Source of the DNA: CAZOWW01 sp964583765
GTDB taxonomy: Bacteria; Actinomycetota; Actinomycetes; Actinomycetales; Kineosporiaceae
Assembly: GCA_964583765.1 (NCBI GenBank)
Contig: CAZOWW010000016.1
Span: 1 to 59,719, forward strand
Direction: 5' to 3'
DNA length: 59,719 nt
Notes under the pieces: generated by a model
Told to the model about the DNA's origin: nothing
The model's database searches: none
What the model saw: only the letters and a program-made list of their open reading frames with translations
Made by a program: the position numbers and the translations under genes
Part shown: positions 1 through 9,165 of the stretch, piece after piece
How the letters are laid out: the number at the start of each line of letters is the position of its first letter
Numbering within the stretch: the first letter of the stretch is position 1

Positions 1-21
1 GACCTGAATGAGGAGAATTCC

Positions 22-1386
22 ATGAGATCTGGTAAAGCGAAACTGGGCGCGCTCGTCGCGGCGGTGACCGTCGCGACGGGACTGGCCGGGGTGGTGGCCA
101 CCCAACCCGCGGCGGCGGCGACATTGCAGCGGGTGACGAGTTTCGGGACCAACCCGACCAACCTCAACATGTACGTCTACGTCCCGGCGAACGTGCAGGC
201 CAAGCCGCCGATCCTCGTCGCGGTGCACTACTGCTCCGGGTCGGCCACGGCGTTCTACAACGGCGGTGCCCACGAGTGGGTCACCGGCGCCGACCAGTAC
301 GGCTACATCATCGTCTTCCCGGAGGCGACCCGCAGCGGCTCCTGCTTCGACGTGTACTCGCCGCAGGCGCTCACCCACAACGGGAGCAGCGACCCGCAGG
401 GGATCATGTCGATGATCACCTATGCCGAGCAGCACTACAACGGTGACCCGAACCGCGTCTACGTCATGGGCGCGTCGTCCGGGGCGATGATGACCAACGT
501 CCTCGCCGCGGACTACCCGGACGTCATCAAGGCCGGCGTCGCCTTCTCCGGGGTGCCGGCGACCTGTTTCGCCACCGGCAGTACCACCAACACCTGGAAC
601 AGCCAGTGCTCCGGCGGCAGCATCACCAAGACGGCCCAGCAGTGGGGCGACGCCGTCCGGGCGATGTATCCCGGCTACAGCGGTCCCTACCCGCGGATGC
701 AGCTCTGGCACGGGTCGACCGACACGACGCTGAGCTACCACAACTTCGGTGAAGAGATCAAGCAGTGGACCAACCTCAATGGTGTCTCCCAGACGCCGGT
801 GTCCACGGACAGCCCGGTCTCCAGCTGGACCCGCACCCGGTACGGCAACTCCTCGACCCTGGCGACGGTCGAGGGCATCAGCATCGCCGGGGTGGGGCAC
901 GTCCTGCCGATGAGCGGGATGGCCGCCTACGGCATCCGCTTCATGGGGCTCGACAGCCGCACCACGACCACCACGACGACGACCACGCGGACGACCACCT
1001 CGACGACGACCACGCGGACGACCACCTCGACGACGACTCCCGCGACGTCGACGACCACCCGGAGCACCACGACCACGGGAAGCGTCCCGGTGGGCGGGTG
1101 CACGGCGGCGTACTCGGTGACCAGTTCCTGGAGCGGCGGATTCGTGGCGAACGTGAACGTGACGGCGGGCAGCGCGGGCATCCAGGGCTGGAAGGTCACC
1201 CTGGCCCTGCCGTCCGGGACCGCGGTGACCAGCGGCTGGAACGCCACCTTCACCGGCAGCACGGGAACCGTGACGGCGACCAACGCGAGCTACAACGGCT
1301 CCCTCGGCGCGGGGGCAGGCACCAGCTTCGGGTTCCAGGGCACCGGGAGCGGCAGCGGCGTCTCCGCGACCTGCTCCGCGAACTGA
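22..1386 (+). CDS. Secreted CE1-type esterase (PHB depolymerase / feruloyl-acetylxylan esterase family) with C-terminal CBM2
   Basis: A 454-residue exported esterase. The N-terminus is a Sec signal peptide: basic MRSGKAK, a hydrophobic stretch, and a cleavage region near AAAA at about residue 33. The catalytic domain (about 36-310) has the serine-hydrolase elbow GASSGAMM and a late GVGHVLP segment that should supply the histidine. A linker of about 45 threonine-rich residues follows, then a family 2 cellulose/xylan-binding module (about 360-454) starting CTAAYSVTSSW and ending in a conserved cysteine. GAGGAGAA precedes the ATG. CE1 members of this type release feruloyl or acetyl groups from xylan or depolymerise poly-hydroxybutyrate; the CBM2 favours plant polysaccharide. 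Exact substrate is inferred. A paralogue lies at 6302-7696. Confidence 0.88.
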   Translation: MRSGKAKLGALVAAVTVATGLAGVVATQPAAAATLQRVTSFGTNPTNLNMYVYVPANVQAKPPILVAVHYCSGSATAFYNGGAHEWVTGADQYGYIIVFPEATRSGSCFDVYSPQALTHNGSSDPQGIMSMITYAEQHYNGDPNRVYVMGASSGAMMTNVLAADYPDVIKAGVAFSGVPATCFATGSTTNTWNSQCSGGSITKTAQQWGDAVRAMYPGYSGPYPRMQLWHGSTDTTLSYHNFGEEIKQWTNLNGVSQTPVSTDSPVSSWTRTRYGNSSTLATVEGISIAGVGHVLPMSGMAAYGIRFMGLDSRTTTTTTTTTRTTTSTTTTRTTTSTTTPATSTTTRSTTTTGSVPVGGCTAAYSVTSSWSGGFVANVNVTAGSAGIQGWKVTLALPSGTAVTSGWNATFTGSTGTVTATNASYNGSLGAGAGTSFGFQGTGSGSGVSATCSAN

Positions 1387-1404
1387 GCAGTCACCTGACC
1401 GCGG

Positions 1405-1433
1405 TCGCGGGCGGCGGACGTCGTCGCCCGCGA
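1405..1433 (+). terminator. Hairpin after the first CE1 esterase
   Basis: TCGCGGGCGGCG at 1405-1416 pairs with CGTCGCCCGCGA at 1422-1433 (11 of 12) around a 5-base loop, 19 bases after the esterase stop. There is no U-tract, which is usual for GC-rich actinomycete terminators. Confidence 0.5.
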
Positions 1434-1485
1434 CCCGCGGCGGCCGGGTGGTCGGACGGATCATCGGACGGATCGAGGGAATGAC

Positions 1486-3147
1486 ATGGGAGCAAGGACC
1501 GCTCGACGGTGGGTGGCGCTCGGCGCCGCCTCCGCTGTGCTGGTGGCCTTCAGCGGGGTGCTCGCCGCGGAGTCGCCGGCCACCGCCCTGGACAACGGCG
1601 TGGCCCACACCCCGCCGATGGGCTGGAACAGCTGGAACACCTTCGGCTGCAACATCAGCGAGTCACTGATCCGCGGGATGGCGGATGCGATCGTCAGTTC
1701 CGGGCTGCGGGATCTGGGTTACCAGTACGTCGTGGTGGACGACTGCTGGTTCAACCCGAACCGTGACTCGTCGGGCAACCTGCAGGGTGATTCGAGCCGG
1801 TTCCCGAGCGGGATGAAGTCGCTCGGCGACTACCTGCACAACAAGGGCCTCAAGTTCGGCATTTACGAGGTGCCGGTGGACAAGACCTGCGCCCAGTACT
1901 TCAGCAGCTACTCGGGTGCGACCGGGAGCCAGGGGCACGAGACGCAGGACGCCCGGCAGTTCGCCGCCTGGGGCGTCGACTACCTCAAGTACGACTGGTG
2001 CTCGCCGAACGGCTCGATCACCGACCAGGTGAACACCTTCGCGAAGATGCGGGACGCCCTCGCGGCGACCGGCCGGCCGATCGTCTTCAGCATCAACCCC
2101 AACAGCATCCACGCGAAGACCGGTCCACAGCGCAACTGGGGCGACGTCTCCAACATGTGGCGCACGACCGAGGACATCACCAACAAGTGGGACACCGGGC
2201 AGACCAACGGCTACCCGATGGGTGTCCAGAACATCGTCAACGTCACGGTCCCGCTCGCCTCCTACGCCGGTCCGGGCCACTTCAACGACCCCGACATGAT
2301 GGAGATCGGGCGGGGTGGGATGTCCGACACCGAGATGCGCAGCCACTTCGCGCTCTGGGCGATGATGGCCTCGCCGTTGATCATGGGCAATGACGTGCGC
2401 AGTATGGACTCGGCGACCCAGACGATCCTGAAGAACAAGAACCTCATCGCCCTCGACCAGGACTCGCTCGCCCTGCAGGCCACCCAGGTCTCCAACGACG
2501 GGACCCGGCGGGTGCTGGCCAAGAAGCTCGCCAACGGCGACGTCGCGGTCGCCCTGTTCAACCAGGGCAGCAGCACCACCACGGTCAGCACCACGGCATC
2601 GGCGATCGGGATGTCGGGCAGTTCGTTCGTCCTCCAGGACGCCTGGACGAACGCGACCACCTCCAGCGCCGGGTCGATCTCGGCGAGCGTGCCCGCACAC
2701 GGCACCGTCGTGTACCGGGTCAGCAGCGGGACGACGACCACGACCACCCGGACCACCACGACGACGAGCGCGACGACGTCGACCACGACCAGCACGACGC
2801 GGGCCACGACCAGCTCGACCTCGAGCAGCACGTCGACGACGAGTGGTGGCACCCGCAGCTGCACGGCGGCGTACTCGGTGACCAGTTCCTGGACCGGCGG
2901 GTTCGTCGCGAACGTCAACGTCACCGCGGGCAGCGCGGGGACGACGTCGTGGAAGGTGGCTCTGGCCCTGCCGTCCGGCACCGCGCTCACCAGTGGCTGG
3001 AACGCCAACTTCACCGGCAGCACGGGAACGGTCACCGCGACCAATGCCAGTTACAACGGTGCCCTCGGAGCCGGTCAGTCGACCAGTTTCGGGTTCCAGG
3101 GCACCGGCAGCGGCAGCGGCGTCACCGCCACCTGCGCCGCCGGCTGA
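1486..3147 (+). CDS. Secreted GH27 alpha-galactosidase with C-terminal CBM2
   Basis: A 553-residue exported enzyme removing terminal alpha-1,6-galactose from galactomannan or raffinose-type sugars. A signal peptide (about 1-35) precedes the GH27 signature TPPMGWNSWNTFGCN. The nucleophile aspartate is in YLKYDWCSP and the acid/base aspartate lies in the region of RNWGDVSNMWRTTEDI; DDCWF is the substrate-binding acidic pair. A small beta domain ends near residue 405, followed by a threonine/serine-rich linker and a CBM2 almost identical in layout to that of the preceding esterase. GAGGGA lies 5 bases before the ATG. It is 99 bases downstream of the esterase with a hairpin between, so it is probably transcribed separately. 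Alpha-galactosidase is well supported; alpha-N-acetylgalactosaminidase is the less likely alternative. Confidence 0.93.
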   Translation: MGARTARRWVALGAASAVLVAFSGVLAAESPATALDNGVAHTPPMGWNSWNTFGCNISESLIRGMADAIVSSGLRDLGYQYVVVDDCWFNPNRDSSGNLQGDSSRFPSGMKSLGDYLHNKGLKFGIYEVPVDKTCAQYFSSYSGATGSQGHETQDARQFAAWGVDYLKYDWCSPNGSITDQVNTFAKMRDALAATGRPIVFSINPNSIHAKTGPQRNWGDVSNMWRTTEDITNKWDTGQTNGYPMGVQNIVNVTVPLASYAGPGHFNDPDMMEIGRGGMSDTEMRSHFALWAMMASPLIMGNDVRSMDSATQTILKNKNLIALDQDSLALQATQVSNDGTRRVLAKKLANGDVAVALFNQGSSTTTVSTTASAIGMSGSSFVLQDAWTNATTSSAGSISASVPAHGTVVYRVSSGTTTTTTRTTTTTSATTSTTTSTTRATTSSTSSSTSTTSGGTRSCTAAYSVTSSWTGGFVANVNVTAGSAGTTSWKVALALPSGTALTSGWNANFTGSTGTVTATNASYNGALGAGQSTSFGFQGTGSGSGVTATCAAG

Positions 3148-3167
3148 CCGTGCGCTGAGGAAGGTTC

Positions 3168-3210
3168 CCCGTTCCCGGCCTCGCGATCACATCGCCGGGT
3201 CGGGAACGGG
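3168..3210 (+). terminator. Hairpin after the GH27 gene
   Basis: CCCGTTCCCG (3168-3177) pairs perfectly with CGGGAACGGG (3201-3210), starting 20 bases after the GH27 stop codon. Confidence 0.5.
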
Positions 3211-3323
3211 ATCCGGCACCACCGCGGGGCGATGCGTCCGGCATTGCGCGGGGAGCGATCCGGGCCGCCAGGCACAGGCCGCCCGGGCTTCTCGGCTCCC
3301 CGTCCGCGGCGAGTGCCGATGCG

Positions 3324-3366
3324 GACGGCACGGGCACACGGGTCGGCCCCCGTGGCCCGTGCCGTC
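3324..3366. repeat. Long two-step inverted repeat between GH27 and the broken GH29 gene
   Basis: GACGGCACGGGC (3324-3335) pairs with GCCCGTGCCGTC (3355-3366), and inside it CACGGG (3337-3342) pairs with CCCGTG (3349-3354). The result is an 18-bp stem with a single bulge and a 6-base loop. It lies in the 296-bp gap between the two genes, where I see no other gene. It could be a second terminator or a recombination scar linked to the missing 5' end of the fucosidase. Confidence 0.5.
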
Positions 3367-3443
3367 TCCTCTCCCGCGCGCTCGACCCACTCCCGTTCCC
3401 GGAAGAACGGCCTCGCCGAGGAACGAACCCCTCCGAAGAACGG

Positions 3444-5203
3444 ATGATCCTGATGAGACTGCATGCTCACCGGCATGATCCGCGACCTACCCGACGGGGT
3501 GTCTTCAGCGTCCCCGCGTACGGGAGTGAGTGGTACCCGCGGAACATGTACATCAGCGGGTCCGGCGAGAACCACCATCACATCGCCACGTACGGTGATC
3601 CGTCGGCCTGGCCATATCACAACTTCATCAACGGGGCGAACGACAAGTCCGGCCGGTTCGTGCAGTTCGCGCCGAAACTGGTCTCCGCCGGAGGCAAGTT
3701 CGATCCCGCCGCCTGGGCCCAGCTCTTCGTGGACGCGGGCGCTCGGTTCGCCGGGCCGGTGGCCGAACACCACGACGGGTTCTCGATGTGGAACAGCTCG
3801 GTCAACGAGTGGAACTCGGTGGCCAAGGGGCCCAAGCTCGATCTGGTGCGGCTGTATGCCGACGCCATCCGGGCAAAGGGCCTGAAGTTCATGGTGTCCC
3901 TGCACCACGCCTATCACTTCACCGGGTACGACGACCATGTGCCGACGCAGTCGACGACCACACTGAAGCGGCTGTACGGCTAACTCGGCACCTCGGCGGA
4001 GACACAGCTCTGGTACGACAAGCTGCGGGAGATCATCGACGGGTACCAGCCGGACCTCATCTGGCAGGACTTCAACCTGGGCAAGGTGGCCGAGGCGACG
4101 CGGCTGAATTTCCTGTCGTACTACTTCACCAAGGCGGTCACCTGGAACAAGGACGTCGTCGCCACCTACAAGGACGGCTTCGACAACAAGGGAGAGGTCT
4201 ACGACTACGAACGCGGTGGCCCGGGGGGCCTGCAGTCCCCCTACTGGCTGACCGACGACAGCATCTCCAGTTCGAGCTGGTGCTACACGAACGGGATCGG
4301 TTACTACTCCCTCACCGCCATGCTGCACTCGCTCATCGACCGGGTGAGCAAGAACGGGAACATGCTGCTCAACATCGCCCCGATGGCGGACGGCACCATT
4401 CCCTCGGGCCAGCAGTCGATCCTGCTCGGCATCGGGGACTACCTGAAGCGTTTCGGGGAGTCCGTCCACGCCACCCGCGCCTGGACCACCTACGGCGAGG
4501 GACCCACCCAGATGGGCGGTGGATCCTTCACCACCCCGCGGGCGGGCACCGGCCAGGACATCCGGTACACCCCACCCGCAGCAAGGACGACACGGTGCTC
4601 TATGCCACCGTGCTCGGTTGGCCCGGGTCAACGCTGACCCTGGTCACTCTGAAGTCGGGTGCGATCAACCTGGGCGGCCTGACATCCGTGCATCTCCTGG
4701 GGTCCACGGCCGGCACCTCCGTCAATCTGCCCGGTCGGACGCAGGACAGCTCCGGGCTGCACCTCTCCATGCCCTCCTCGGGCGCGCCCTTCAGCGCCCC
4801 TGCGTACGTGGTGAAGCTGACCTTCGCCGGGCTGATCGGTGGTGTCGCCACCGCGACGGCGTCCACCACGACGTCGACCACGATCACCAGTGGTGGGACG
4901 GGTGGCTGCGCGGCCACCTACCGGCTGGCCGGCAGCTGGCCCGGTGGGTTCCAGGGCGAGGTGACGATCACGAACAACGGCACGGCCCCGACCTCGGGCC
5001 GGACCGTGAAGCTGACCCTGGCGAGCGGCCAGGCCATCGCCAGCCTGTGGAGCGGGGTCAACTCCGGCACCACCGGGACGGTCACGATCAAGAACGCCGC
5101 CTACAACGGCGTCATCCCCGCAGGTGGGTCCACCACCTTCGGCTTCACCGCCACCGGGGACGGCCCGATCGCCCCGACCGGCATCAGCTGCACCACCCCG
5201 TGA
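3444..5203 (+). pseudogene. Broken GH29 alpha-L-fucosidase with CBM2
   Basis: Remains of a secreted alpha-L-fucosidase. The readable match begins abruptly at GVFSVPAYGSEWYPRNMY, which in intact GH29 enzymes follows a signal peptide and a further stretch of the barrel; neither is present, and the preceding residues look unrelated. An in-frame TAA at 3981-3983 stops the frame after LKRLYG, ahead of the segment DLIWQDFN that carries the nucleophile aspartate. A second lesion is a tandem duplication of CACCC (4568-4572 and 4573-4577), which shifts the frame; the reading then continues as SKDDTVLYATVLGWPG, a beta-sandwich region and a complete CBM2 to the stop at 5203. Three independent defects make function very unlikely. 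The good preservation of the rest suggests recent decay. Confidence 0.9.
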
Positions 5204-5257
5204 GGTCAGGAACGGCGCCGGCCCGGTAAGTGATCATGGGTGCGGGAGTGCCGTGAA

Positions 5258-5292
5258 CCGGGCCCGGGACGTGTCGAGCGCTCCGGGCCCGG
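5258..5292. terminator. Bidirectional hairpin between convergent genes
   Basis: CCGGGCCCGG occurs at 5258-5267 and again at 5283-5292, giving a perfect 10-bp stem with a 15-base loop between the 3' ends of the fucosidase remnant and the convergent cyclase remnant. Confidence 0.6.
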
Positions 5293-5301
5293 CGCATCCT
5301 T

Positions 5302-5339
5302 ACGGTCAGGTTCCGGCCTCACGGTCAGGTTCCGGCCTC
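5302..5339. repeat. Perfect 19-bp tandem duplication at a gene end
   Basis: ACGGTCAGGTTCCGGCCTC occurs twice head to tail (5302-5320 and 5321-5339). The minus-strand stop codon of the cyclase remnant (5325-5327) lies inside the second copy, so the duplication repeats the end of that gene. Confidence 0.8.
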
Positions 5340-5941
5340 GATCGGGAACACCGTCCGGTCCCGGCCGGAACGCTTGGCCTCGTACATCCGGGTGTCCGCC
5401 TCGCGCGTCAGGGTGTCCAGCAGGTCCTCGTCGGTCCGGGCCGCAGGCACCAGGTCGCACCGATGCTCACCGTCACCGGGTGGGGCCTCGTGGCCGTCGC
5501 CACCAGCTGGCGGATGCGCTCGGCGATCTCCCGCACCTGGTCGTGGGGCGCCACCAGCACGACGGCGATCTCCTCGCCCCCCATCCGCACCACGAGGTCC
5601 TGGGTCCGCACGCAGGCCACCGTGGCATCGGCCACGGCCCTGAGCACCTCGTCGCCGACGGAGTGTCCGAGCCGGTCGTTGATGCGTTTGAAGTGGTCGA
5701 CGTCCGCGAGCAGCAGGGCCACGGGCAGCCCGGCCCGCCGGGCACGGGCCACCTGTACCGGGAAGCCGGCGACCAGGCCGCGCCGGTTCGTCAACCCGGT
5801 CAGCGGGTCGGTGAGTACTGCCCGGTCCAGCGGTCGGCGCAGCAGGACCGCGATGACCGCCGGGCAGGCGCATGCCACCACCAGGACGGTGGTGCGGATC
5901 AGGTGGACGCCCACGCTGGCGGTGATCAAGGAGTTGATCAC
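5325..5941 (-). pseudogene. Frameshifted small diguanylate cyclase (GGDEF)
   Basis: Reading from a GTG at 5941, a short N-terminus with one membrane segment (TVLVVACACPAVIAVLL) leads into a GGDEF domain: LTDPLTGLTNRRGL, DVDHFKRINDRLGHSVGD and the active-site variant MGGEEI. The frame then runs out shortly after TVSIGA. In the next frame the expected end of the domain continues: LVPAARTDEDLL, then EADTRMYEAKRSGRDR and the stop at 5325. One missing base near 5453-5460 explains the break. The damaged protein would lose the last helix and strand of the cyclase fold. Either a recent pseudogene or a sequencing error; the span is 617 bases, not a multiple of three. The N-terminal sensor seen in many cyclases is absent or was never present. 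Confidence 0.75.
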
Positions 5942-6101
5942 CCAGGCGCAACTGCCGCCGCCAGAGCCGAGCCCTCCTCGTTCGTGAGGGCGCGGCCGGG
6001 AGAGGGCGTGCGTCTGCGGGGCCAGAGCATCCCGCTCCTCTCACCCGCCACGAGAGGTGGATCGGCGGTGTGGTGATGGCCCTTGAGATCGCGGGGATGC
6101 C

Positions 6102-6146
6102 GTGGGCCGGGCCCGGCACGCCTCCAACGCGCCGGGCCCGGCCCAC
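6102..6146 (-). terminator. Perfect 16-bp inverted repeat
   Basis: GTGGGCCGGGCCCGGC (6102-6117) pairs perfectly with GCCGGGCCCGGCCCAC (6131-6146) around a 13-base loop. It lies downstream of the minus-strand esterase, after a first hairpin, and may insulate the cyclase gene from it. Confidence 0.55.
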
Positions 6147-6249
6147 TGTCCCTCAGCCAGGACGGCTCCCGGCCGGTCCGGCCCCTCGGGGCGCGGTGCT
6201 CGGCGCGGAGAGTCCTGTCTCGGCGGAGGGAGCCTGTGCCCCGTCCACC

Positions 6250-6278
6250 GGGCCGGCCCGCGGTCGCAAGGCCGGCCC
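6250..6278 (-). terminator. Hairpin just after the second CE1 esterase
   Basis: GGGCCGGCC (6250-6258) and GGCCGGCCC (6270-6278) form a 9-bp stem about 24 bases after the minus-strand stop at 6302. Confidence 0.6.
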
Positions 6279-6301
6279 TTCCTCCTTCTGTCGGGAGTCG
6301 A

Positions 6302-7696
6302 TCAGCTCGCGGTGCAGGTGGCGGTGACCCCGCTGCCGGTGCCCGTGCCCTGGAAACCGAAGCTGGTCGATCCCTGGGCGGCCACCTGGCCGTTGTAGCC
6401 GGCGTTGGTCGCGGTCACGGTGCCGCTGCTGCCGGAGAAGGTGGCGTTCCAGCCGTTGGTCACCGTGGACCCGCTGGGCAGGCTCAGCGTGACCTTCCAG
6501 CCGCTGATTGCCGAGCTGCCTGCGGTGACCGTGACGTTGGCGACGTAGCCGCCCGGCCACGAGCTCGCCAGCGAGTACGACGCCGAGCAATTGCGCCCGG
6601 TGGTCGTGCCCGCGGTCGTGGTCGTGCCCGCGGTGGTGGTCGTGGTGGTCCGGGCCGGGGTGGTGGTCGTCGTGGCGCTCGTCGTGGTGGTCGTGGACGT
6701 GGTGGAACGGGTCGTTGTGGACGTGGTGGAGCGGGTCGTCGTGGTGGTGCTCGTGGTCGTGTCCAGTCCGAAGAAGGCGATGGCGTAGGCGGCCATCCCG
6801 CTCGACGGCAGGCTGTGCCCGGCCCCGGCGACGCTGATCGCCTGCACCAGGTCAGTACCGGAGGAGTTGGCGAAGTGCTGACGTGTCCAGCCCGACACCG
6901 GGGTGTCCGTGGAGGTCGGGGTCTGGCTCAGCCCCTGCACGTTCGTCCACTGCTTGATGTCCTCGGCCAGCAACTGATACGGGACGACGTTGTCCGCCGT
7001 GCCGTGCCAGAGCTGGATCCGCGGCCACGGTCCGGTGAAGCTGGGGTTCACCTTGCGGACCAGGTCGCCCCACTGCTGGGCCGACATGGTCTTGCTTCCG
7101 CCGGTGCACTGGCTCTGGCCGATCGGGTAGTCCGACGCGGTGGCGAAGCAGCCGAAGGGCACCCCCATGAAGGCCGCGCCGGCCTTGAACACGTCGGGGT
7201 ACACCGCCAGCATGTGGTCGGTCATCATCCCGCCGGACGAGCTACCGGTGGCGAAGACCCGGTTGGGATCGCCGTGGTAGGTCTGCTCGACGTAGGTGAT
7301 CATCGACATGAGCGACACAGGGTCGGTCCCGCCGCCCCGCACCTTGGACGCGTCGGACCAGGTGTCGAAGCAGGGGCCGAGACCGTTGGACTTGCTCGCG
7401 CTCGGGTAGATCACGACGAAGCCGTACCGGTCGGCCAGCGAGGCGAACTCGCTGGAGGAGTAGAAGCTCGGTCCCGAGCCACCGCAGGGATGCATGGCCA
7501 GCACGATCCCGGGGCTGGCCTGCACCGAGCTGGGTACGTAGACGTACATCTGCAGGTTGCCCGGGTTGCTGCCGAAGTTGCTCACCTGGGTCAGGGATGC
7601 GGCTGACGCAGGGGTTGCCGCCGGCACCAGCAGGGTCAGACCGGCCAGCACGACCGATCCGACGAGCCCGGCCAGTGCCTTTCGTGGGGTTCTCAT
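6302..7696 (-). CDS. Second secreted CE1-type esterase with C-terminal CBM2
   Basis: A 464-residue paralogue of the esterase at 22-1386. The ATG at 7696 is chosen because GAGGAGAACG precedes it and it begins a clean signal peptide (MRTPRKALAGLVGSVVLAG, cleavage near ASAAS); the open frame extends further upstream without signal features. The catalytic domain shows the elbow GSSSGGMM and the late GAGHSLPSSGMA segment. A linker of about 60 Thr/Ser residues and a CBM2 beginning CSASYSLASSWPGG follow. It is transcribed away from the PaaX pair across a 422-bp gap. Same functional options as its paralogue: feruloyl or acetyl esterase on xylan, or PHB depolymerase. Confidence 0.87.
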   Translation of the reverse strand: MRTPRKALAGLVGSVVLAGLTLLVPAATPASAASLTQVSNFGSNPGNLQMYVYVPSSVQASPGIVLAMHPCGGSGPSFYSSSEFASLADRYGFVVIYPSASKSNGLGPCFDTWSDASKVRGGGTDPVSLMSMITYVEQTYHGDPNRVFATGSSSGGMMTDHMLAVYPDVFKAGAAFMGVPFGCFATASDYPIGQSQCTGGSKTMSAQQWGDLVRKVNPSFTGPWPRIQLWHGTADNVVPYQLLAEDIKQWTNVQGLSQTPTSTDTPVSGWTRQHFANSSGTDLVQAISVAGAGHSLPSSGMAAYAIAFFGLDTTTSTTTTTRSTTSTTTRSTTSTTTTTSATTTTTPARTTTTTTAGTTTTAGTTTGRNCSASYSLASSWPGGYVANVTVTAGSSAISGWKVTLSLPSGSTVTNGWNATFSGSSGTVTATNAGYNGQVAAQGSTSFGFQGTGTGSGVTATCTAS

Positions 7697-8118
7697 GAAC
7701 GTTCTCCTCGCTCCCCGCCGCGGGCGGCGGGGTCCGTGGGTCACGAGGTCTTCACCGCTGCCAGGCAGCCGCGCTGGATGAGGGCCACCGATTCCCGTCG
7801 CTTGCCGTGGGCGCGCCACCGGCTTCCGCACAACGGTCGCCTCCTCGCACCTCGCGGCACCGCTCTGTCTCGGGAGAACCGGCCGGGTCCGGGAAAGGAG
7901 ACCCGCCGCTGCTCCCTCTGTTCTATATGCGGCACGAAGTGTCCCGAGCGAACCCAGAACTGTCAATGATGGGCGCTGTCGGGCCCCTGCGTCCGCCCTT
8001 GTGCTCTCGGGCGCCGGCGTTCTGTCGCACCGCGCCACGCCGGGTCCGGCCGAGGCGGGGGATGCCGCCTCGCGATGGCCCTACAGTCATCGCAATACCG
8101 GTGTGGAAAGAGGTTTCT
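7697..8118. promoter_or_regulatory. Divergent intergenic region, esterase / PaaX-like pair
   Basis: No gene is visible in these 422 bases. They must carry the promoters of the esterase (minus) and of the PaaX-like operon (plus). A slightly AT-richer patch at about 7918-7975 (TTCTATATGC, GTCAATGATG) is the likeliest promoter area. Because PaaX proteins often bind their own promoters, operators may be here, but I found no convincing inverted repeat. Confidence 0.35.
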
Positions 8119-9165
8119 GTGTCGATGCCGGTCCGAGGAGAGACCTCCGCGGCGGGCTCCGGTCGTCCCGATGAGCTCCTGCCGGAACTCGACGCTGCCG
8201 CCGTCCGGCTCCCGCGGCGCCAGATGGGCGCCAACCCGCAGGGCATCACCGTGGCGCTGTGCGCGGACTACGGCCTCCGCGAGCGTGCGTGGCTGCCGTC
8301 AGCGGCACTCGTGGCGCTGCTCGCCGATCTCGGGATCACCGAGGCCGGAGCTCGGGCCGCCCTCAGCCGCCTCACCCGCCGAGGGGTACTGGAGCGCACT
8401 CGCACGGGAAGGATCGCCTCCCACCGGCTCACGCCCGCCGCGGCCGTCGCCGTCGCCGGGGAACGTGCGGCCCTCGCGCACTTCGCGCAGCGGGCGGAAT
8501 CGTGGGACGGCTACTGGACGCTGATCGCGTTCTCGGTCCCGCAGAGCGGTGCCGTTCCTCAGAGCCGTGTTGTTCGCCAGGACGGCGCGGTTCGCCAGGA
8601 CGGCGCGGTGTCTCAGGGCGGGGCGATCCAGCGCAAGGCGCTGCGTGGCCGCCTGCGCTGGCTCGGGTTCGTGCCCCTCTACGACGCGCTGTGGATCTCA
8701 CCGCGTGGTCCGGCGGACGAGGAGCTCGCTTCCTTGGCCGAGGTGGGTCAGTGCGTGGTCACCCCGTTCCGGGCACGACACGAGCCTGTTGACGGCCCGG
8801 CGTCCCGCGATCCGCTGACGGCCTGGGACGTCGCCGGGGCGGCACGTGGGTACGAGGACTTCCTCCGGCGCTGGTCGGACACGGCGCGGGGCATCGGGAC
8901 GTCCGAGGTGGAGGGCGCCGCGGCGATGCGCGCACGGGTCGAGGTCAGGACGGACTACCGGCAGCTCGTGGCCCTCGACCCCGGCCTGCCCGTGGCGGTG
9001 ATGCCACCGGGATGGCCGAGGGACGATGCGCGGCAGCTCTACCGGGAGGTCTGCGACGGCCTCGCCGCCTCCGCGGTGAGGCATGTGCGCGACGCCGTCT
9101 CCCGGGTCGATGCCGGCCTGGTCGCCGGGGTCGCCGCCGTACGGGTCGAGGAGTTCGGGCCGTGA
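8119..9165 (+). CDS. PaaX-family transcriptional regulator (first of a pair)
   Basis: About 348 residues. The N-terminal winged helix is recognisable (GITVALCADYGLRERAWLP, ALVALLADLGITEAGARAALS, LTRRGVLERTRTGR), followed by the PaaX central segment with WDGYWTLIAFSVP and LRGRLRWLGFVPLYDALWISP and an alpha-helical C-terminal domain. Classical PaaX represses phenylacetate degradation in response to phenylacetyl-CoA; no phenylacetate genes are here, so the ligand is unknown. The GTG at 8119 is preferred because AAAGAGG ends 5 bases upstream; the ATG at 8125 is an alternative. Residues VRQDGA are tandemly repeated in the loop between the two conserved blocks (8574-8609). It overlaps the next gene by GTGA. 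A link to the divergent esterase is inference. Confidence 0.8.
   Translation: MSMPVRGETSAAGSGRPDELLPELDAAAVRLPRRQMGANPQGITVALCADYGLRERAWLPSAALVALLADLGITEAGARAALSRLTRRGVLERTRTGRIASHRLTPAAAVAVAGERAALAHFAQRAESWDGYWTLIAFSVPQSGAVPQSRVVRQDGAVRQDGAVSQGGAIQRKALRGRLRWLGFVPLYDALWISPRGPADEELASLAEVGQCVVTPFRARHEPVDGPASRDPLTAWDVAGAARGYEDFLRRWSDTARGIGTSEVEGAAAMRARVEVRTDYRQLVALDPGLPVAVMPPGWPRDDARQLYREVCDGLAASAVRHVRDAVSRVDAGLVAGVAAVRVEEFGP

Larger units (their letters stand above)
5942..6301. other. Gene-free gap between the cyclase remnant and the second CE1 gene
   Basis: I see no coding region in these 360 bases. They hold two strong inverted repeats (6102-6146 and 6250-6278), which I read as terminators of the minus-strand esterase upstream, and presumably the promoter of the cyclase remnant. 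Confidence 0.5.

Noticed and set aside
927..1283. Val-rich minus-strand frame over the CE1 linker and CBM2 (others at 2262-3044 and 6591-6788)
   Set aside because: Antisense of threonine (ACG/ACC) repeats reads as valine-rich strings; these are artefacts.
7807..8118. N-terminal extension of the first PaaX-like protein
   Set aside because: The frame is open but Arg/Pro-rich without homology features, and AAAGAGG before GTG 8119 marks a better start.
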